Of a stretch of 11,557 bases of DNA, positions 1-7,781 are shown one piece after another. Made by a program: the position numbers and the translations under genes. Under the pieces are notes generated by a model. The model ran no database searches. It saw only the letters and a program-made list of their open reading frames with translations, and had not been told where the DNA came from. This stretch comes from Flavobacterium sp. (GTDB lineage Bacteria > Bacteroidota > Bacteroidia > Flavobacteriales > Flavobacteriaceae): the NCBI GenBank assembly GCA_030152225.1, contig JASLHL010000150.1, positions 1 to 11,557 of the forward strand, given 5' to 3'. Within the stretch, counting starts at the first letter, position 1. Every line of letters starts with the position of its first letter.

Positions 1-396
1 TAATACATGAACCGATTGAAAATCTTGTCCATGTGTGGTATATTGTAATTCGTAGGCTTGATTTCCTCTTAAGGTGATCGATAACAATAATAGACCAACT
101 AAACAGAAGGCAATGGTTGCGGTCACTTTAGAAACTAAGGGTTTAGATACCTCGTGACTGATATTTAAGTTCATTAACATGATGGTAAATAACATTAAAA
201 TCATAATCGCCCCAGAGTACACCATGATGTGAATCATACCTAAGAACTGCGAGTTCAATAGAATGTAGTGACCCGCGATAGAGAAGAAACTAACAACCAA
301 CCACAAAGCGCTGTGAATCGGGTTTTTACTCAACAGCGTTAAGGCTGCACTTCCTAGAGTAATTGTCGAAAGGATATAAAATAAAATTTCTACCAT
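1..396 (-). CDS. nuoJ: NADH-quinone oxidoreductase subunit J (NuoJ), 3' end cut by the window
   Basis: Membrane subunit of complex I, next to NuoH, NuoA and NuoK in the part that couples quinone reduction to proton movement. The first 132 residues are in the window, starting MVEILFYILS; the reading frame is open to base 1. Hydrophobic segments lie at about residues 1-22, 28-49, 54-76 and 90-107. Family marks are the NPIHSAL stretch after helix 1 (residues 25-31) and IMVYSGAIMILMLF in helix 3 (57-70), whose Tyr60 corresponds to E. coli Tyr59. The start ATG lies 2 bases after the nuoI stop, so the two are translationally close. Odd: residue 56 is His, where E. coli NuoJ has Glu55. The identity rests on motif plus operon position and is secure; the C-terminal part cannot be judged. 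Confidence 0.95.
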   Translation of the reverse strand, partial: MVEILFYILSTITLGSAALTLLSKNPIHSALWLVVSFFSIAGHYILLNSQFLGMIHIMVYSGAIMILMLFTIMLMNLNISHEVSKPLVSKVTATIAFCLVGLLLLSITLRGNQAYELQYTTHGQDFQSVHVL

Positions 397-398
397 GA

Positions 399-947
399 TT
401 ACGCTTGATTCTGTTTGTTTGTATTCGCTATAGCAGCCTCTAATGGCATCACTAATTTATCTTTTCCGTAGATAAAGTTCTCACGGGTAATATCGGCTTT
501 GGTAATTTCTCCAGATTTTGTTAAGTAAATGGCTTGCTTTGGACAAGACTCTTCACATAACCCACAGAAGATACAACGCAGCATGTTGATTTCGTAGATT
601 TCAGCATACTTTTCTTCGCGATACAAGTGTTTTTCTTCTGGTTTGCGCTCAGCTGCTTTCATTGTGATTGCTTCTGCAGGGCAAGATAAGGCACAAAGTC
701 CACAAGCCGTACAGCGCTCTCTTCCTTCGTCGTCGCGCATTAGCGTATGTCTACCGCGGTAAACAGGGCTAAATGGACGGGTTTGTTCTGGATAAGAGAT
801 TGTCACCTTTTTCTTAAACATGTGTTTTAAGGTAACCATCATTCCTTTGATAATCGCAACCAAATAGATGCGCTCGCTCCAAGATAGCTTCTTATTCGAA
901 ACCATCTTTTTTCTTCCTGATAAAGAATAGGTAGTAGTTGATGACAT
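399..947 (-). CDS. nuoI: NADH-quinone oxidoreductase subunit I (NuoI), 2x[4Fe-4S] ferredoxin-like
   Basis: Peripheral-arm subunit that passes electrons through clusters N6a and N6b toward N2 in NuoB. The protein has 182 residues. Two ferredoxin motifs are complete: CTACGLCALSCP (Cys79, 82, 85, 89) and CIFCGLCEESCP (Cys125, 128, 131, 135). As in the family, each fourth Cys may ligate the other cluster. An amphipathic N-terminal part (about residues 20-50) with several Lys residues fits docking on NuoH at the membrane surface. The chosen start is Met1 (MSSTTTYSL). Met15 is an alternative with an AGGAAG stretch 7 bases before it, but I recall related flavobacterial proteins carrying a similar SLSGRKK leader, so Met1 is preferred. 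Six bases separate it from nuoH and two from nuoJ. Confidence 0.97.
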   Translation of the reverse strand: MSSTTTYSLSGRKKMVSNKKLSWSERIYLVAIIKGMMVTLKHMFKKKVTISYPEQTRPFSPVYRGRHTLMRDDEGRERCTACGLCALSCPAEAITMKAAERKPEEKHLYREEKYAEIYEINMLRCIFCGLCEESCPKQAIYLTKSGEITKADITRENFIYGKDKLVMPLEAAIANTNKQNQA

Positions 948-953
948 GTTTAA

Positions 954-1985
954 TTAGTTTAAAAGTAAGATTACAACAGCTGTAACAATTAGGTTCAATA
1001 ATGCCAATGGGATTAAGGTTTTCCATCCTAAGTTCATCAATTGGTCATAACGGAAACGCGGTAAGGTCCAACGTACCCACATATAAACAAAGATGAAAAA
1101 ACAGATCTTTACAAATAGGGCAATAATTCCCAATACATTTGCAATATTTACCCCCCAGTTTTCAACGGCCCATGACATACCTGGATAGTTATACGCTCCA
1201 AAGAATAGTACTGCAATGATCGCTGAAGAAATAAATAAGTTCGCATATTCAGCAAATAAATAGAATCCCATTTTCATGGATGAATATTCCGTGTGGAATC
1301 CACCGATTAACTCTTGCTCACATTCCGCTAAGTCAAAAGGAGCTCTATTCGTTTCTGCAAAAGAACAAATGAGGAAGATTAAAAACCCAATAGGTTGATA
1401 AAATACGTTCCAATTCATTCCGCTTTGTTGCAGGGCAATTTCTCTCATACTCATACTTTGTGTGATTAACAGCAAAGAAATAAGCGAAAGTCCCATAGCA
1501 ATTTCGTATGAAATCATTTGAGAAGCCGCACGAATACCACTCATCAATGAATATTTGTTGTTGGATGCCCAAGCCCCAATCATAATTCCGTAAACACCAA
1601 CAGAAAGTACCGCAAGAACGTATAAGATTCCGACGTTAAGATCTGCTGCTTGCAGAATAATTTCTCTTCCAAATAGGACAAATTTATCTCCCCAAGGCAG
1701 TACAGCACTAGTCATTAAAGCTAGTGTCATTGCCAAGAAAGGACCAAATTTGAATAAGAATCGGTTAGGCGTAGTAGGTTCGTATTCCTCTTTAGCGAAT
1801 AGTTTTAAACCATCGGCCAAAGGTTGTAAAACCCCTCCTTTACCTGCACGGTTTGGACCTAAACGATCTTGTATCCACGCTGCGATTTTTCGCTCAGCTA
1901 GCGTAGCATACATCGCCATAAGCATTGTAATTGCGAATACAACTACAATAATAACTGCTTTATCAATAATAATAGCTTTATCCAT
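954..1985 (-). CDS. nuoH: NADH-quinone oxidoreductase subunit H (NuoH)
   Basis: Integral membrane subunit at the joint of the two arms; with NuoB and NuoD it forms the quinone chamber. The 343 residues are strongly hydrophobic with about eight membrane segments (for example 8-29, 80-97, 118-139, 158-176, 196-212, 243-264, 281-302, 322-342). Diagnostic stretches are ERKIAAWIQDRLGPNRAG (31-48), AETNRAPFDLAECEQELIGG (210-229, rich in the charged residues proposed to link quinone chemistry to proton transfer) and RWTLPRFRYDQLM (305-317). The length is close to the E. coli protein (325). It starts 11 bases after the nuoG stop. Nothing is missing or unusual in the sequence. Confidence 0.98.
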   Translation of the reverse strand: MDKAIIIDKAVIIVVVFAITMLMAMYATLAERKIAAWIQDRLGPNRAGKGGVLQPLADGLKLFAKEEYEPTTPNRFLFKFGPFLAMTLALMTSAVLPWGDKFVLFGREIILQAADLNVGILYVLAVLSVGVYGIMIGAWASNNKYSLMSGIRAASQMISYEIAMGLSLISLLLITQSMSMREIALQQSGMNWNVFYQPIGFLIFLICSFAETNRAPFDLAECEQELIGGFHTEYSSMKMGFYLFAEYANLFISSAIIAVLFFGAYNYPGMSWAVENWGVNIANVLGIIALFVKICFFIFVYMWVRWTLPRFRYDQLMNLGWKTLIPLALLNLIVTAVVILLLN

Positions 1986-1996
1986 TTTATACCGTT

Positions 1997-3022
1997 TTAT
2001 TCTTTAGATTCTTCGTTCGTCAAAGGGATCGCTTTCATACTGATCTTTTTGCGATCTTGCTCACGTCCTTCTAAAATATGCTCTTCTGTTTTAATCACTA
2101 CGTGATCTAATTTCTTGGTGTAGTTATTTTGATTAATTACAGAGAATTTTTCGAATTTTCGCGGTCCTTCAATAACCCAATCACTTGTTTCTTTGTGGTC
2201 GAATCGGCATGAATTACAGATAAATTCTTCTACTTCATGGAATTCGTCTTTGCGTGCTGTTACACGTTGAATTTCTTCTCCAAACATCCATAAGGTCACT
2301 TTCCCAGAACAAGTCGGGCAGTTTCGGTGTGCATTGTAGGGTTTGTTGAACCAAACTCGCGATTTGAAACGGAAGGTTTTGTCTGTTAAAGCACCAACTG
2401 GACATACGTCGATCATATTTCCAGAGAATTCATTGTCGATAGCGGCTGAAATATACGTAGAAATTTGCGCATGTTCCCCTCTACCACATACACCGTGAAC
2501 GCGTTTGTCTGTTAGTTGTTCTGCTGTTTTGACACAACGGTAACAAAGAATACAGCGGTTCATGTGCAATTGGATATTGTCTCCAATATTTTCAGGTTCA
2601 AACGTTCTCTTTTCCTCTTGGTATCTTTTTTGTTCTTTTCCGTGTTGGAAGGCCAAGTTTTGCAAATCACATTCTCCTGCTTGATCACAAATAGGGCAAT
2701 CCAACGGGTGATTGATCAAAAGAAATTCAGTTACTGCTTTTCTTGCTTCTAAAACTCGTGGCGAAGAGATACTTTTTACTTCCATACCATCCATAACTCC
2801 TGTTTTACAAGAAGCCATTAGTTTGGGCATCGGACGTGGATCTGCTTCACTACCTTTGGAAACTTCCACTAAACAAGCTCTACATTTTCCTCCTGTTCCC
2901 TCTAGTTTTGAGTAATAGCACATTGCTGGTGGAACAGATTCCCCACCAATCATTCTTGCTGCTTGTAGAATGGATGTTCCTGGTTCTACTTCTATTTCAT
3001 GTCCGTCTATAGTAACTTTCAT
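1997..3022 (-). CDS. nuoG: NADH-quinone oxidoreductase subunit G, short form without molybdopterin-like domain (NuoG)
   Basis: Iron-sulfur subunit of the NADH arm, relaying electrons from NuoF toward NuoI. It has 341 residues against roughly 800-900 in E. coli and Thermus. Visible in order: an N-terminal [2Fe-2S] domain (Cys35, 47, 50, 72; cluster N1b); the His-ligated N5 site (His105, Cys109, 112, 118 in HPLDCPICDQAGEC); the N4 site (Cys157, 160, 163 and Cys207 in IDVCPVG); then four cysteines as two CxxC pairs (Cys235/238 and Cys269/272) where N7 lies in longer homologues. The remaining 69 residues are charged and unrecognised. The large pseudo-catalytic molybdopterin domain is absent, and nuoH begins 11 bases downstream, so no broken remnant follows. 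Short NuoG proteins are, to my knowledge, usual in Bacteroidota, so this is probably intact. The gap to nuoF is 34 bases. Confidence 0.95.
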   Translation of the reverse strand: MKVTIDGHEIEVEPGTSILQAARMIGGESVPPAMCYYSKLEGTGGKCRACLVEVSKGSEADPRPMPKLMASCKTGVMDGMEVKSISSPRVLEARKAVTEFLLINHPLDCPICDQAGECDLQNLAFQHGKEQKRYQEEKRTFEPENIGDNIQLHMNRCILCYRCVKTAEQLTDKRVHGVCGRGEHAQISTYISAAIDNEFSGNMIDVCPVGALTDKTFRFKSRVWFNKPYNAHRNCPTCSGKVTLWMFGEEIQRVTARKDEFHEVEEFICNSCRFDHKETSDWVIEGPRKFEKFSVINQNNYTKKLDHVVIKTEEHILEGREQDRKKISMKAIPLTNEESKE

Positions 3023-3056
3023 AAATTGTGCTTTTTAGCTAAAAAATTAGCGTGAA

Positions 3057-4415
3057 TTATTTATTAATCAGTTGTTTTACGCTTGAAAAAGGTTCTTGTA
3101 CAAAGTGATTTCTGTCTTTTACTTTTTCAGGGAATAAAACGTGATATTCAAACTCGGCTCTAAAATGTCTAATAGCAGCAGCTACTGGCCAAGCCGCAGC
3201 ATCTCCTAGTGGACAAATCGTATTTCCTTCAATATTGCTTTGTATGTTCCACAACAGGTCAATGTCATCCATGGTTCCCTGTCCTGTTTCAATGCGGTGC
3301 AATACTTTCTCCATCCAACCCGTTCCCTCGCGACAAGGTGAACATTGTCCACAGCTTTCATGCGCATAGAAACGAGCAAAGTTCCAGGTGTTTCGAACGA
3401 TACAAGCCGTATCATTGTACACGATAAACCCTCCAGAACCCAACATAGATCCTGTTTCAAAACCTCCATCAGATAAAGATTCATACGTCATTAAACGATC
3501 TTCACCATTGGCGGTTTTATATATTAAATGAGCCGGTAAGATTGGCACGGAAGACCCTCCAGGAATTAAAGCCTTAATAGGTCTGTCATCCATCATACCG
3601 CCACAGTATTCGTCAGAATTGATAAATTCTTCTACTGTAATTCCCATCTCAATTTCGTAAACTCCTGGTTTTTTGATGTGTCCAGAAGCCGAGATTAATT
3701 TCGTACCTGTAGAACGTCCCAAACCAATTTTAGCATACTCATCTCCTGAATTGTTGACAATCCAAGGAATATTAGCGATGGATTCAACGTTGTTTACTAC
3801 GGTTGGATTTCCCCATAAACCACTTACTGCAGGGAAAGGAGGTTTGATACGAGGATTTCCTCGTTTTCCTTCTAAAGATTCAATTAGGGCTGTTTCCTCT
3901 CCACAGATATACGCTCCTGCACCACAGTGTACGTGTAAATCTAAAGAGTAGTCTGTTCCTAGAATGTTTTTACCCAACCATCCTGCGGCATAGGCCTCTT
4001 TGATGGCTCGCTCAAGGGTTTTAAATACCCACATGTATTCACCGCGAATATAGATATACGATAAGTTTGCCCCTAAAGCATAACTTGCCGTAATCATTCC
4101 CTCAATTAACAAATGGGGAATGTATTCCATTAAGTATCTATCTTTGAATGTACCCGGTTCTGACTCATCGGCATTGCATACTAAATGCCTTGGTTTACCT
4201 GATTTTTTGTCGATGAAACTCCATTTTAAACCTACGGGGAATCCCGCACCTCCACGTCCTCGTAGTCCTGATGCTTTTACTTGTTCCGTAATATCATCGG
4301 GAGCCATGGTTTTCAAAGCTTTTTCAACCGATGCATATCCGCCATTTTGACGATATACCTCATATGATTTTATCCCAGGGATATTGATCTTGTCTAATAA
4401 TATTTTTGTCGCCAT
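3057..4415 (-). CDS. nuoF: NADH-quinone oxidoreductase subunit F (NuoF), FMN and NADH binding
   Basis: Oxidises NADH: the hydride passes to FMN, and electrons leave through [4Fe-4S] cluster N3. The 452 residues carry the glycine-rich nucleotide loop RGRGGAGFPVGLKW (52-65), the FMN/NADH site NADESEPGTFKDR (81-93), HCGAGAYICGEETAL (163-177), an SLBB-type region (about 240-300) and the C-terminal N3 site CGQCSPCREG (Cys355, 358, 361) with Cys401 in NTICPLGD. All catalytic marks are present and the length is typical (E. coli 445). It begins 4 bases after the nuoE TAG stop, consistent with coupled synthesis of the E-F-G module. Confidence 0.98.
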   Translation of the reverse strand: MATKILLDKINIPGIKSYEVYRQNGGYASVEKALKTMAPDDITEQVKASGLRGRGGAGFPVGLKWSFIDKKSGKPRHLVCNADESEPGTFKDRYLMEYIPHLLIEGMITASYALGANLSYIYIRGEYMWVFKTLERAIKEAYAAGWLGKNILGTDYSLDLHVHCGAGAYICGEETALIESLEGKRGNPRIKPPFPAVSGLWGNPTVVNNVESIANIPWIVNNSGDEYAKIGLGRSTGTKLISASGHIKKPGVYEIEMGITVEEFINSDEYCGGMMDDRPIKALIPGGSSVPILPAHLIYKTANGEDRLMTYESLSDGGFETGSMLGSGGFIVYNDTACIVRNTWNFARFYAHESCGQCSPCREGTGWMEKVLHRIETGQGTMDDIDLLWNIQSNIEGNTICPLGDAAAWPVAAAIRHFRAEFEYHVLFPEKVKDRNHFVQEPFSSVKQLINK

Positions 4416-4419
4416 AGTA

Positions 4420-4950
4420 CTATTTGTCGTGAAGAATTACTTTTCCTGCTTTACAATCAGCAATGATTTGGTCGATTTTATCTGCTGTTAAGTGTTCCTT
4501 ATAGAAGTCGCCAAGTTGCATCATTGGTGCATACCCACATGCGCCCAGACATTGAACACCAACTACAGAAAATAACCCATCAGGTGTTGTTTCTCCTGGT
4601 TTAATACCTAGTTTTTCACAAGCGTATTCCATCATATCATCTGCTCCTCGGATGCCACAGCATGAAGTTAAGCAGAACTCGAACGTATACGTACCCATTG
4701 GTTTTTGGTTGTACATCGTATAAAAGGTAACTACTTCGTATACTTCGATCGATGAAATTTCTAATATCTCCGCTACTTTATCCATCAATTCTACGCTGAT
4801 CCAGTTATCATGCGCATCTTGTACTGCGTGTAACACAGGTAAAAGCGCTGATTTCTTTTTGTCAGCAGGGTAGTGGCTCAACAATTCGTCAATGCGTTGT
4901 TGAAGTTCAGGCGTGATATTTATATTTTGTTTGTATTTCTTCGTTTCCAT
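4420..4950 (-). CDS. nuoE: NADH-quinone oxidoreductase subunit E (NuoE), thioredoxin-like [2Fe-2S]
   Basis: The 24-kDa-type subunit of the NADH module, holding the off-pathway [2Fe-2S] cluster N1a near the FMN of NuoF. It has 176 residues. An N-terminal helical part (about 10-75) is followed by a thioredoxin-like domain with ligands Cys93 and Cys98 (CLTSCC, spacing x4) and Cys134 and Cys138 (CLGAC). This is the canonical arrangement; Cys97 is an extra, non-ligand cysteine next to Cys98. Further marks are VVTFYTMY (73-80) and GACGYAPMMQL (136-146). It starts 3 bases after nuoD stops and ends 4 bases before nuoF. Confidence 0.97.
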   Translation of the reverse strand: METKKYKQNINITPELQQRIDELLSHYPADKKKSALLPVLHAVQDAHDNWISVELMDKVAEILEISSIEVYEVVTFYTMYNQKPMGTYTFEFCLTSCCGIRGADDMMEYACEKLGIKPGETTPDGLFSVVGVQCLGACGYAPMMQLGDFYKEHLTADKIDQIIADCKAGKVILHDK

Positions 4951-4953
4951 GAT

Positions 4954-6189
4954 TTAAGCGTCTAATTCTCCTGCAATGATGTTTAAACTTGATAAAGTAA
5001 TAATCGCATCTGATAACATACCTCCTTTTACAATGTCATTATACGCTTGGTAAATGATAAAACAAGGTCTTCTAAAATGCAATCGATACGGGGTTCTACT
5101 TCCATCCGTAATGAGGTAGAAACCTAATTCTCCATTTCCTCCTTCTACGGCGTGATACAGTTCCGTTACGGGAACAGGTACTTCACCCATTACAATCTTG
5201 AAGTGATAAATTAGCGCTTCCATGTTGGTATACACATCTTCTTTTGGAGGGAGATAGTATTCTGGAACGTCAGCGTGGAAAGGGCCTTCAGGCATTTTAT
5301 CCAAGGCTTGACGAATAATTTTCATACTTTCCCATACTTCGGCATTACGCACGCAAAAACGATCGTAACAATCGCCAGAAGTTCCTACGGGAATCTCAAA
5401 GTCAAAGTCTTCATAAGAAGAGTACGGTGTTGCCACGCGAACGTCGTAATCTACACCAGCAGCACGTAAGTTTGGACCTGTAAATCCAAAGTTAATTGCC
5501 TCTTCTGCTGAGATTCCACCTACGCCAATGGTACGATCCATGAAGATTCTGTTTCGAGTTAATAAACCTTCAAATTCGCTCCAAATAGCAGGGAATTCAG
5601 CTAAAAACTCTTCTATTTTTTGGAAAACTGCAGGGCTCCAGTCTCTTTCGAAACCACCGATTCTACCCATATTGGTTGTTAATCGTGCACCTGAAATTTC
5701 CTCGTATATTTCGTATATTTTTTCTCTGTATTGGAATACGTATAAGAAACCCGTTAAGGCTCCTGTATCTACCCCCATTACAGAGCTACAGATAATGTGG
5801 TCGGCAATACGCGCTAATTCCATGATAATTACACGCATATATTGGACGCGTTTTGGAATATCGATACCCAATGCCTTTTCAACTGTTAACCACCAAGCCG
5901 TGTTGTTGATTGGCGATGAACAGTAGTTCAAACGATCCGTTAGGACGTTAATTTGATAGAACGGTCGGTTTTCGGCTATCTTTTCAAAAGCACGGTGGAT
6001 ATACCCCACTGTCCCTTCTCCATCTAATACCTTTTCCCCATCTAACAGGATAATATTTTGAAAGATACCATGCGTAGCTGGGTGCGTAGGACCTAAGTTT
6101 AAGATTTGTAACTCTGTACCATCTTCTTTAAACTTTTCCTCTATAAGCTTCGCGTATCTTTGTTCTGGCGGTAATAATAAATCTGACAT
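4954..6189 (-). CDS. nuoD: NADH-quinone oxidoreductase subunit D (NuoD), 49-kDa type
   Basis: Forms the quinone-binding pocket with NuoB; related to the large subunit of [NiFe] hydrogenases but without the metal-binding cysteines. The 411 residues include GPTHPATHG (33-41, with the quinone-site His36), VGYIHRAFEK (61-70) and LTDRLNYCSS (83-92), whose Tyr89 matches the Tyr proposed to hydrogen-bond the quinone headgroup. The ending SSLNIIAGELDA corresponds to the conserved C-terminus of the family. NuoC and NuoD are separate here, unlike the fused NuoCD of E. coli. The gap from nuoC is 25 bases. Confidence 0.98.
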   Translation of the reverse strand: MSDLLLPPEQRYAKLIEEKFKEDGTELQILNLGPTHPATHGIFQNIILLDGEKVLDGEGTVGYIHRAFEKIAENRPFYQINVLTDRLNYCSSPINNTAWWLTVEKALGIDIPKRVQYMRVIIMELARIADHIICSSVMGVDTGALTGFLYVFQYREKIYEIYEEISGARLTTNMGRIGGFERDWSPAVFQKIEEFLAEFPAIWSEFEGLLTRNRIFMDRTIGVGGISAEEAINFGFTGPNLRAAGVDYDVRVATPYSSYEDFDFEIPVGTSGDCYDRFCVRNAEVWESMKIIRQALDKMPEGPFHADVPEYYLPPKEDVYTNMEALIYHFKIVMGEVPVPVTELYHAVEGGNGELGFYLITDGSRTPYRLHFRRPCFIIYQAYNDIVKGGMLSDAIITLSSLNIIAGELDA

Positions 6190-6214
6190 AATCGTAAATC
6201 TTAATCAGTTGTTA

Positions 6215-6736
6215 TTAACAATTGTGAATCGTTCTACCAAAGAAACGATCGTCTTTGTCTGTTCTTCCTTCATCTTCCATTGGAAATTCTTTGCGCAGCG
6301 GGAAAGATTCCATTTCATCCATATTTAAAATGCGTTTTAACTGTGGATGGTTCTTGAATTTGATGCCGTAAAAATCATACGTTTCTCTTTCTTGCCAGTT
6401 TGCTGATTTGAATAAATCGGTCACCGAATCTACGGTTGGATTTTTGCTGCTCAAAAAGGTTTTGAAGCGAATGCGAACATTGTCCATCCAGTTGTGCATA
6501 TGGTACACCACAGCTAATTGACGATCTTCTTCTGAGTCTGGGTAGTGAACACCGCAAACATCGGTTAGAAAGTTGAAATTCATTTGGTCATTGTCTTTCA
6601 AAAACTCAACAACGGCGTGAAGCGTTTCCGGCGCGACTTCAAAAATAAGCATGTCGTGCTGTTCGTGAAATTCCTTAACCGACAAACCAAATTGATCGAT
6701 TAAAGCCTTTTGAATGATTTGATTATCTAATGCCAT
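6215..6736 (-). CDS. nuoC: NADH-quinone oxidoreductase subunit C (NuoC), 30-kDa type
   Basis: Structural subunit of the peripheral arm, packing against NuoD; it binds no cofactor. It has 173 residues. The 30-kDa family signature is clear at residues 114-136: WQERETYDFYGIKFKNHP followed by QLKRIL, with the usual acidic and aromatic residues. The downstream FPLRKEFPMED (145-155) is also typical. The C-terminus is short (ends RTIHNC) and separate from NuoD. The start ATG is 2 bases after the nuoB stop, implying coupled translation. Confidence 0.96.
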   Translation of the reverse strand: MALDNQIIQKALIDQFGLSVKEFHEQHDMLIFEVAPETLHAVVEFLKDNDQMNFNFLTDVCGVHYPDSEEDRQLAVVYHMHNWMDNVRIRFKTFLSSKNPTVDSVTDLFKSANWQERETYDFYGIKFKNHPQLKRILNMDEMESFPLRKEFPMEDEGRTDKDDRFFGRTIHNC

Positions 6737-6738
6737 AT

Positions 6739-7293
6739 TTATTTACTTTCTATGTTATAAGATTTTAATAACTCATCGTATTCTTTTGTACCCCGTCTGT
6801 AGATCGATTCTGCTTTTACGATTTCGTGTAATCGCATAACGCCATCTAAGATTTGTTCCGGTCGAGGAGGGCAGCCAGGTACATAAACATCTACGGGGAT
6901 TACTTTATCGATACCCTGTAGTACAGAGTATGTATCAAAAATCCCACCAGAAGAGGCACATGCACCTACGGCGATTACCCATTTGGGCTCAGCCATTTGT
7001 TCGTATACTTGGCGTAAGATTGGGGCCATTTTTTTGGAAATTGTACCCATAACCATCAACATATCTGCTTGTCTAGGAGAGAAACTCATACGCTCTGATC
7101 CAAAACGCGCAATGTCATACGTAGCAGCCATCGTCGCCATAAATTCAATACCACAACATGAAGTCGCAAAAGGTAAAGGCCACATCGAATTCGAACGTGC
7201 CAAACCAACTACTTCACTTAATTTCGTAGCAAAAAAACCTTCTCCCACATATCCTTCAGGAGCTTCTACTGTTTTATATTTTTTATCGCTCAT
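6739..7293 (-). CDS. nuoB: NADH-quinone oxidoreductase subunit B (NuoB), cluster N2
   Basis: Carries the last cluster of the chain, N2, which reduces quinone at the NuoB/NuoD interface. The 184 residues contain all four ligands: the tandem Cys46-Cys47 ([11 protein letters not shown]), Cys111 (GACASSGG) and Cys141 ([11 protein letters not shown]). [19 protein letters not shown] (63-81) is the usual loop next to the quinone chamber. The N-terminus has the amphipathic stretch seen in the family (about 14-40). It begins 12 bases after nuoA ends. Confidence 0.98.
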   Translation of the reverse strand: MSDKKYKTVEAPEGYVGEGFFATKLSEVVGLARSNSMWPLPFATSCCGIEFMATMAATYDIARFGSERMSFSPRQADMLMVMGTISKKMAPILRQVYEQMAEPKWVIAVGACASSGGIFDTYSVLQGIDKVIPVDVYVPGCPPRPEQILDGVMRLHEIVKAESIYRRGTKEYDELLKSYNIESK

Positions 7294-7305
7294 CTTCCTA
7301 GTTTT

Positions 7306-7671
7306 TTAATCCCATTCGAGACCTTTCTTTTTAAATTCATATAATAGTCCAACTAATAACAGGAATAAGAAAATTCCCATCTTAGCAAATCCATCCCATC
7401 CCAATTCTTGAAAGTTCATCGCCCAAGGGTAAAGGAATACCACTTCAACATCAAATAAAACAAAGAGAATAGCGACTAAGAAATATTTTACGTTAAAAGG
7501 AATACGTGCGTTTCCCAATGATTCTAGTCCACATTCCCAAGTACTATCCTTGATTTTTGATTTTTTTCTAGGTCCTAGTTTACCTGAGACCCATATCGTC
7601 ACTGCTACAAATCCCGCAGCCAGTGCAATTTGCATTAAAATTGGTATAAAATCGAGTTGACTTGATTGCAT
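7306..7671 (-). CDS. nuoA: NADH-quinone oxidoreductase subunit A (NuoA), first gene of the nuo operon
   Basis: Small membrane subunit next to NuoH and NuoJ. From the chosen start it has 121 residues with three membrane segments (about 8-28, 63-83, 95-112). Between helices 1 and 2 is the conserved loop with WECGLES (45-51, Cys47), and helix 2 holds FDVEVVFLYPWA with Asp74 and Glu76, equivalent to the acidic pair of E. coli NuoA. The frame stays open upstream to an ATG at 7701, adding MLYSNIKLVL. That ATG lies only 2 bases past a well-formed promoter -7 box, at about the expected transcription start, so it should be outside or at the very edge of the mRNA. The ATG at 7671 would have a leader of roughly 25 bases. 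Confidence 0.95.
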   Translation of the reverse strand: MQSSQLDFIPILMQIALAAGFVAVTIWVSGKLGPRKKSKIKDSTWECGLESLGNARIPFNVKYFLVAILFVLFDVEVVFLYPWAMNFQELGWDGFAKMGIFLFLLLVGLLYEFKKKGLEWD

Positions 7672-7702
7672 AAGTACAAGTTTTATGTTAGAATACAACA
7701 TA

Positions 7703-7733
7703 CAAATATAGAGCCCTAGATCGTCTTAACAAA
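7703..7733 (-). promoter_or_regulatory. Predicted promoter of the nuo operon (Bacteroidota type)
   Basis: Read on the minus strand, TTTG (7733-7730) is followed after 19 bases by TATATTTG (7710-7703), a full match to the Bacteroidota sigma-A pattern -33 TTTG / -7 TAnnTTTG. Transcription should begin near 7698-7695, about 25 bases before the nuoA ATG at 7671. No other match of this quality lies ahead of nuoA, and the csp terminator lies upstream, so this is the likely main promoter of the whole nuo operon. This is prediction from sequence only. Confidence 0.75.
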
Positions 7734-7767
7734 GCTTTAGAACTCTTGGTGTTGGGCTAAATCTTTA

Positions 7768-7781
7768 ATATTGCGCAATAT
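7768..7781. repeat. Perfect 14-base palindrome with flanking half-sites, possible operator
   Basis: ATATTGCGCAATAT reads the same on both strands. Further out, CTAAAT (7757-7762) is the reverse complement of ATTTAG (7784-7789), though these arms are offset by three bases from the centre. The site lies about 35 bases upstream of the nuo -33 box and about 37 bases past the end of the csp terminator. It has no T-run on either side, so it is not a terminator. A binding site for a dimeric regulator of nuo is possible, but a chance palindrome in AT-rich DNA cannot be excluded. The rest of the 7734-7817 interval shows nothing I can name. Confidence 0.4.

Noticed and set aside
1997..3022. nuoG as a frameshifted pseudogene
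   Set aside because: The reading frame is clean through all cluster sites, nuoH follows 11 bases later with no remnant of the missing domain, and short NuoG is expected in this phylum.
5528..5926. Open frame of 132 codons on the + strand
   Set aside because: Lies entirely inside nuoD in the opposite direction, shows no recognisable motif, and nuoD is unambiguous. The other opposite-strand frames in the window were rejected for the same reason.
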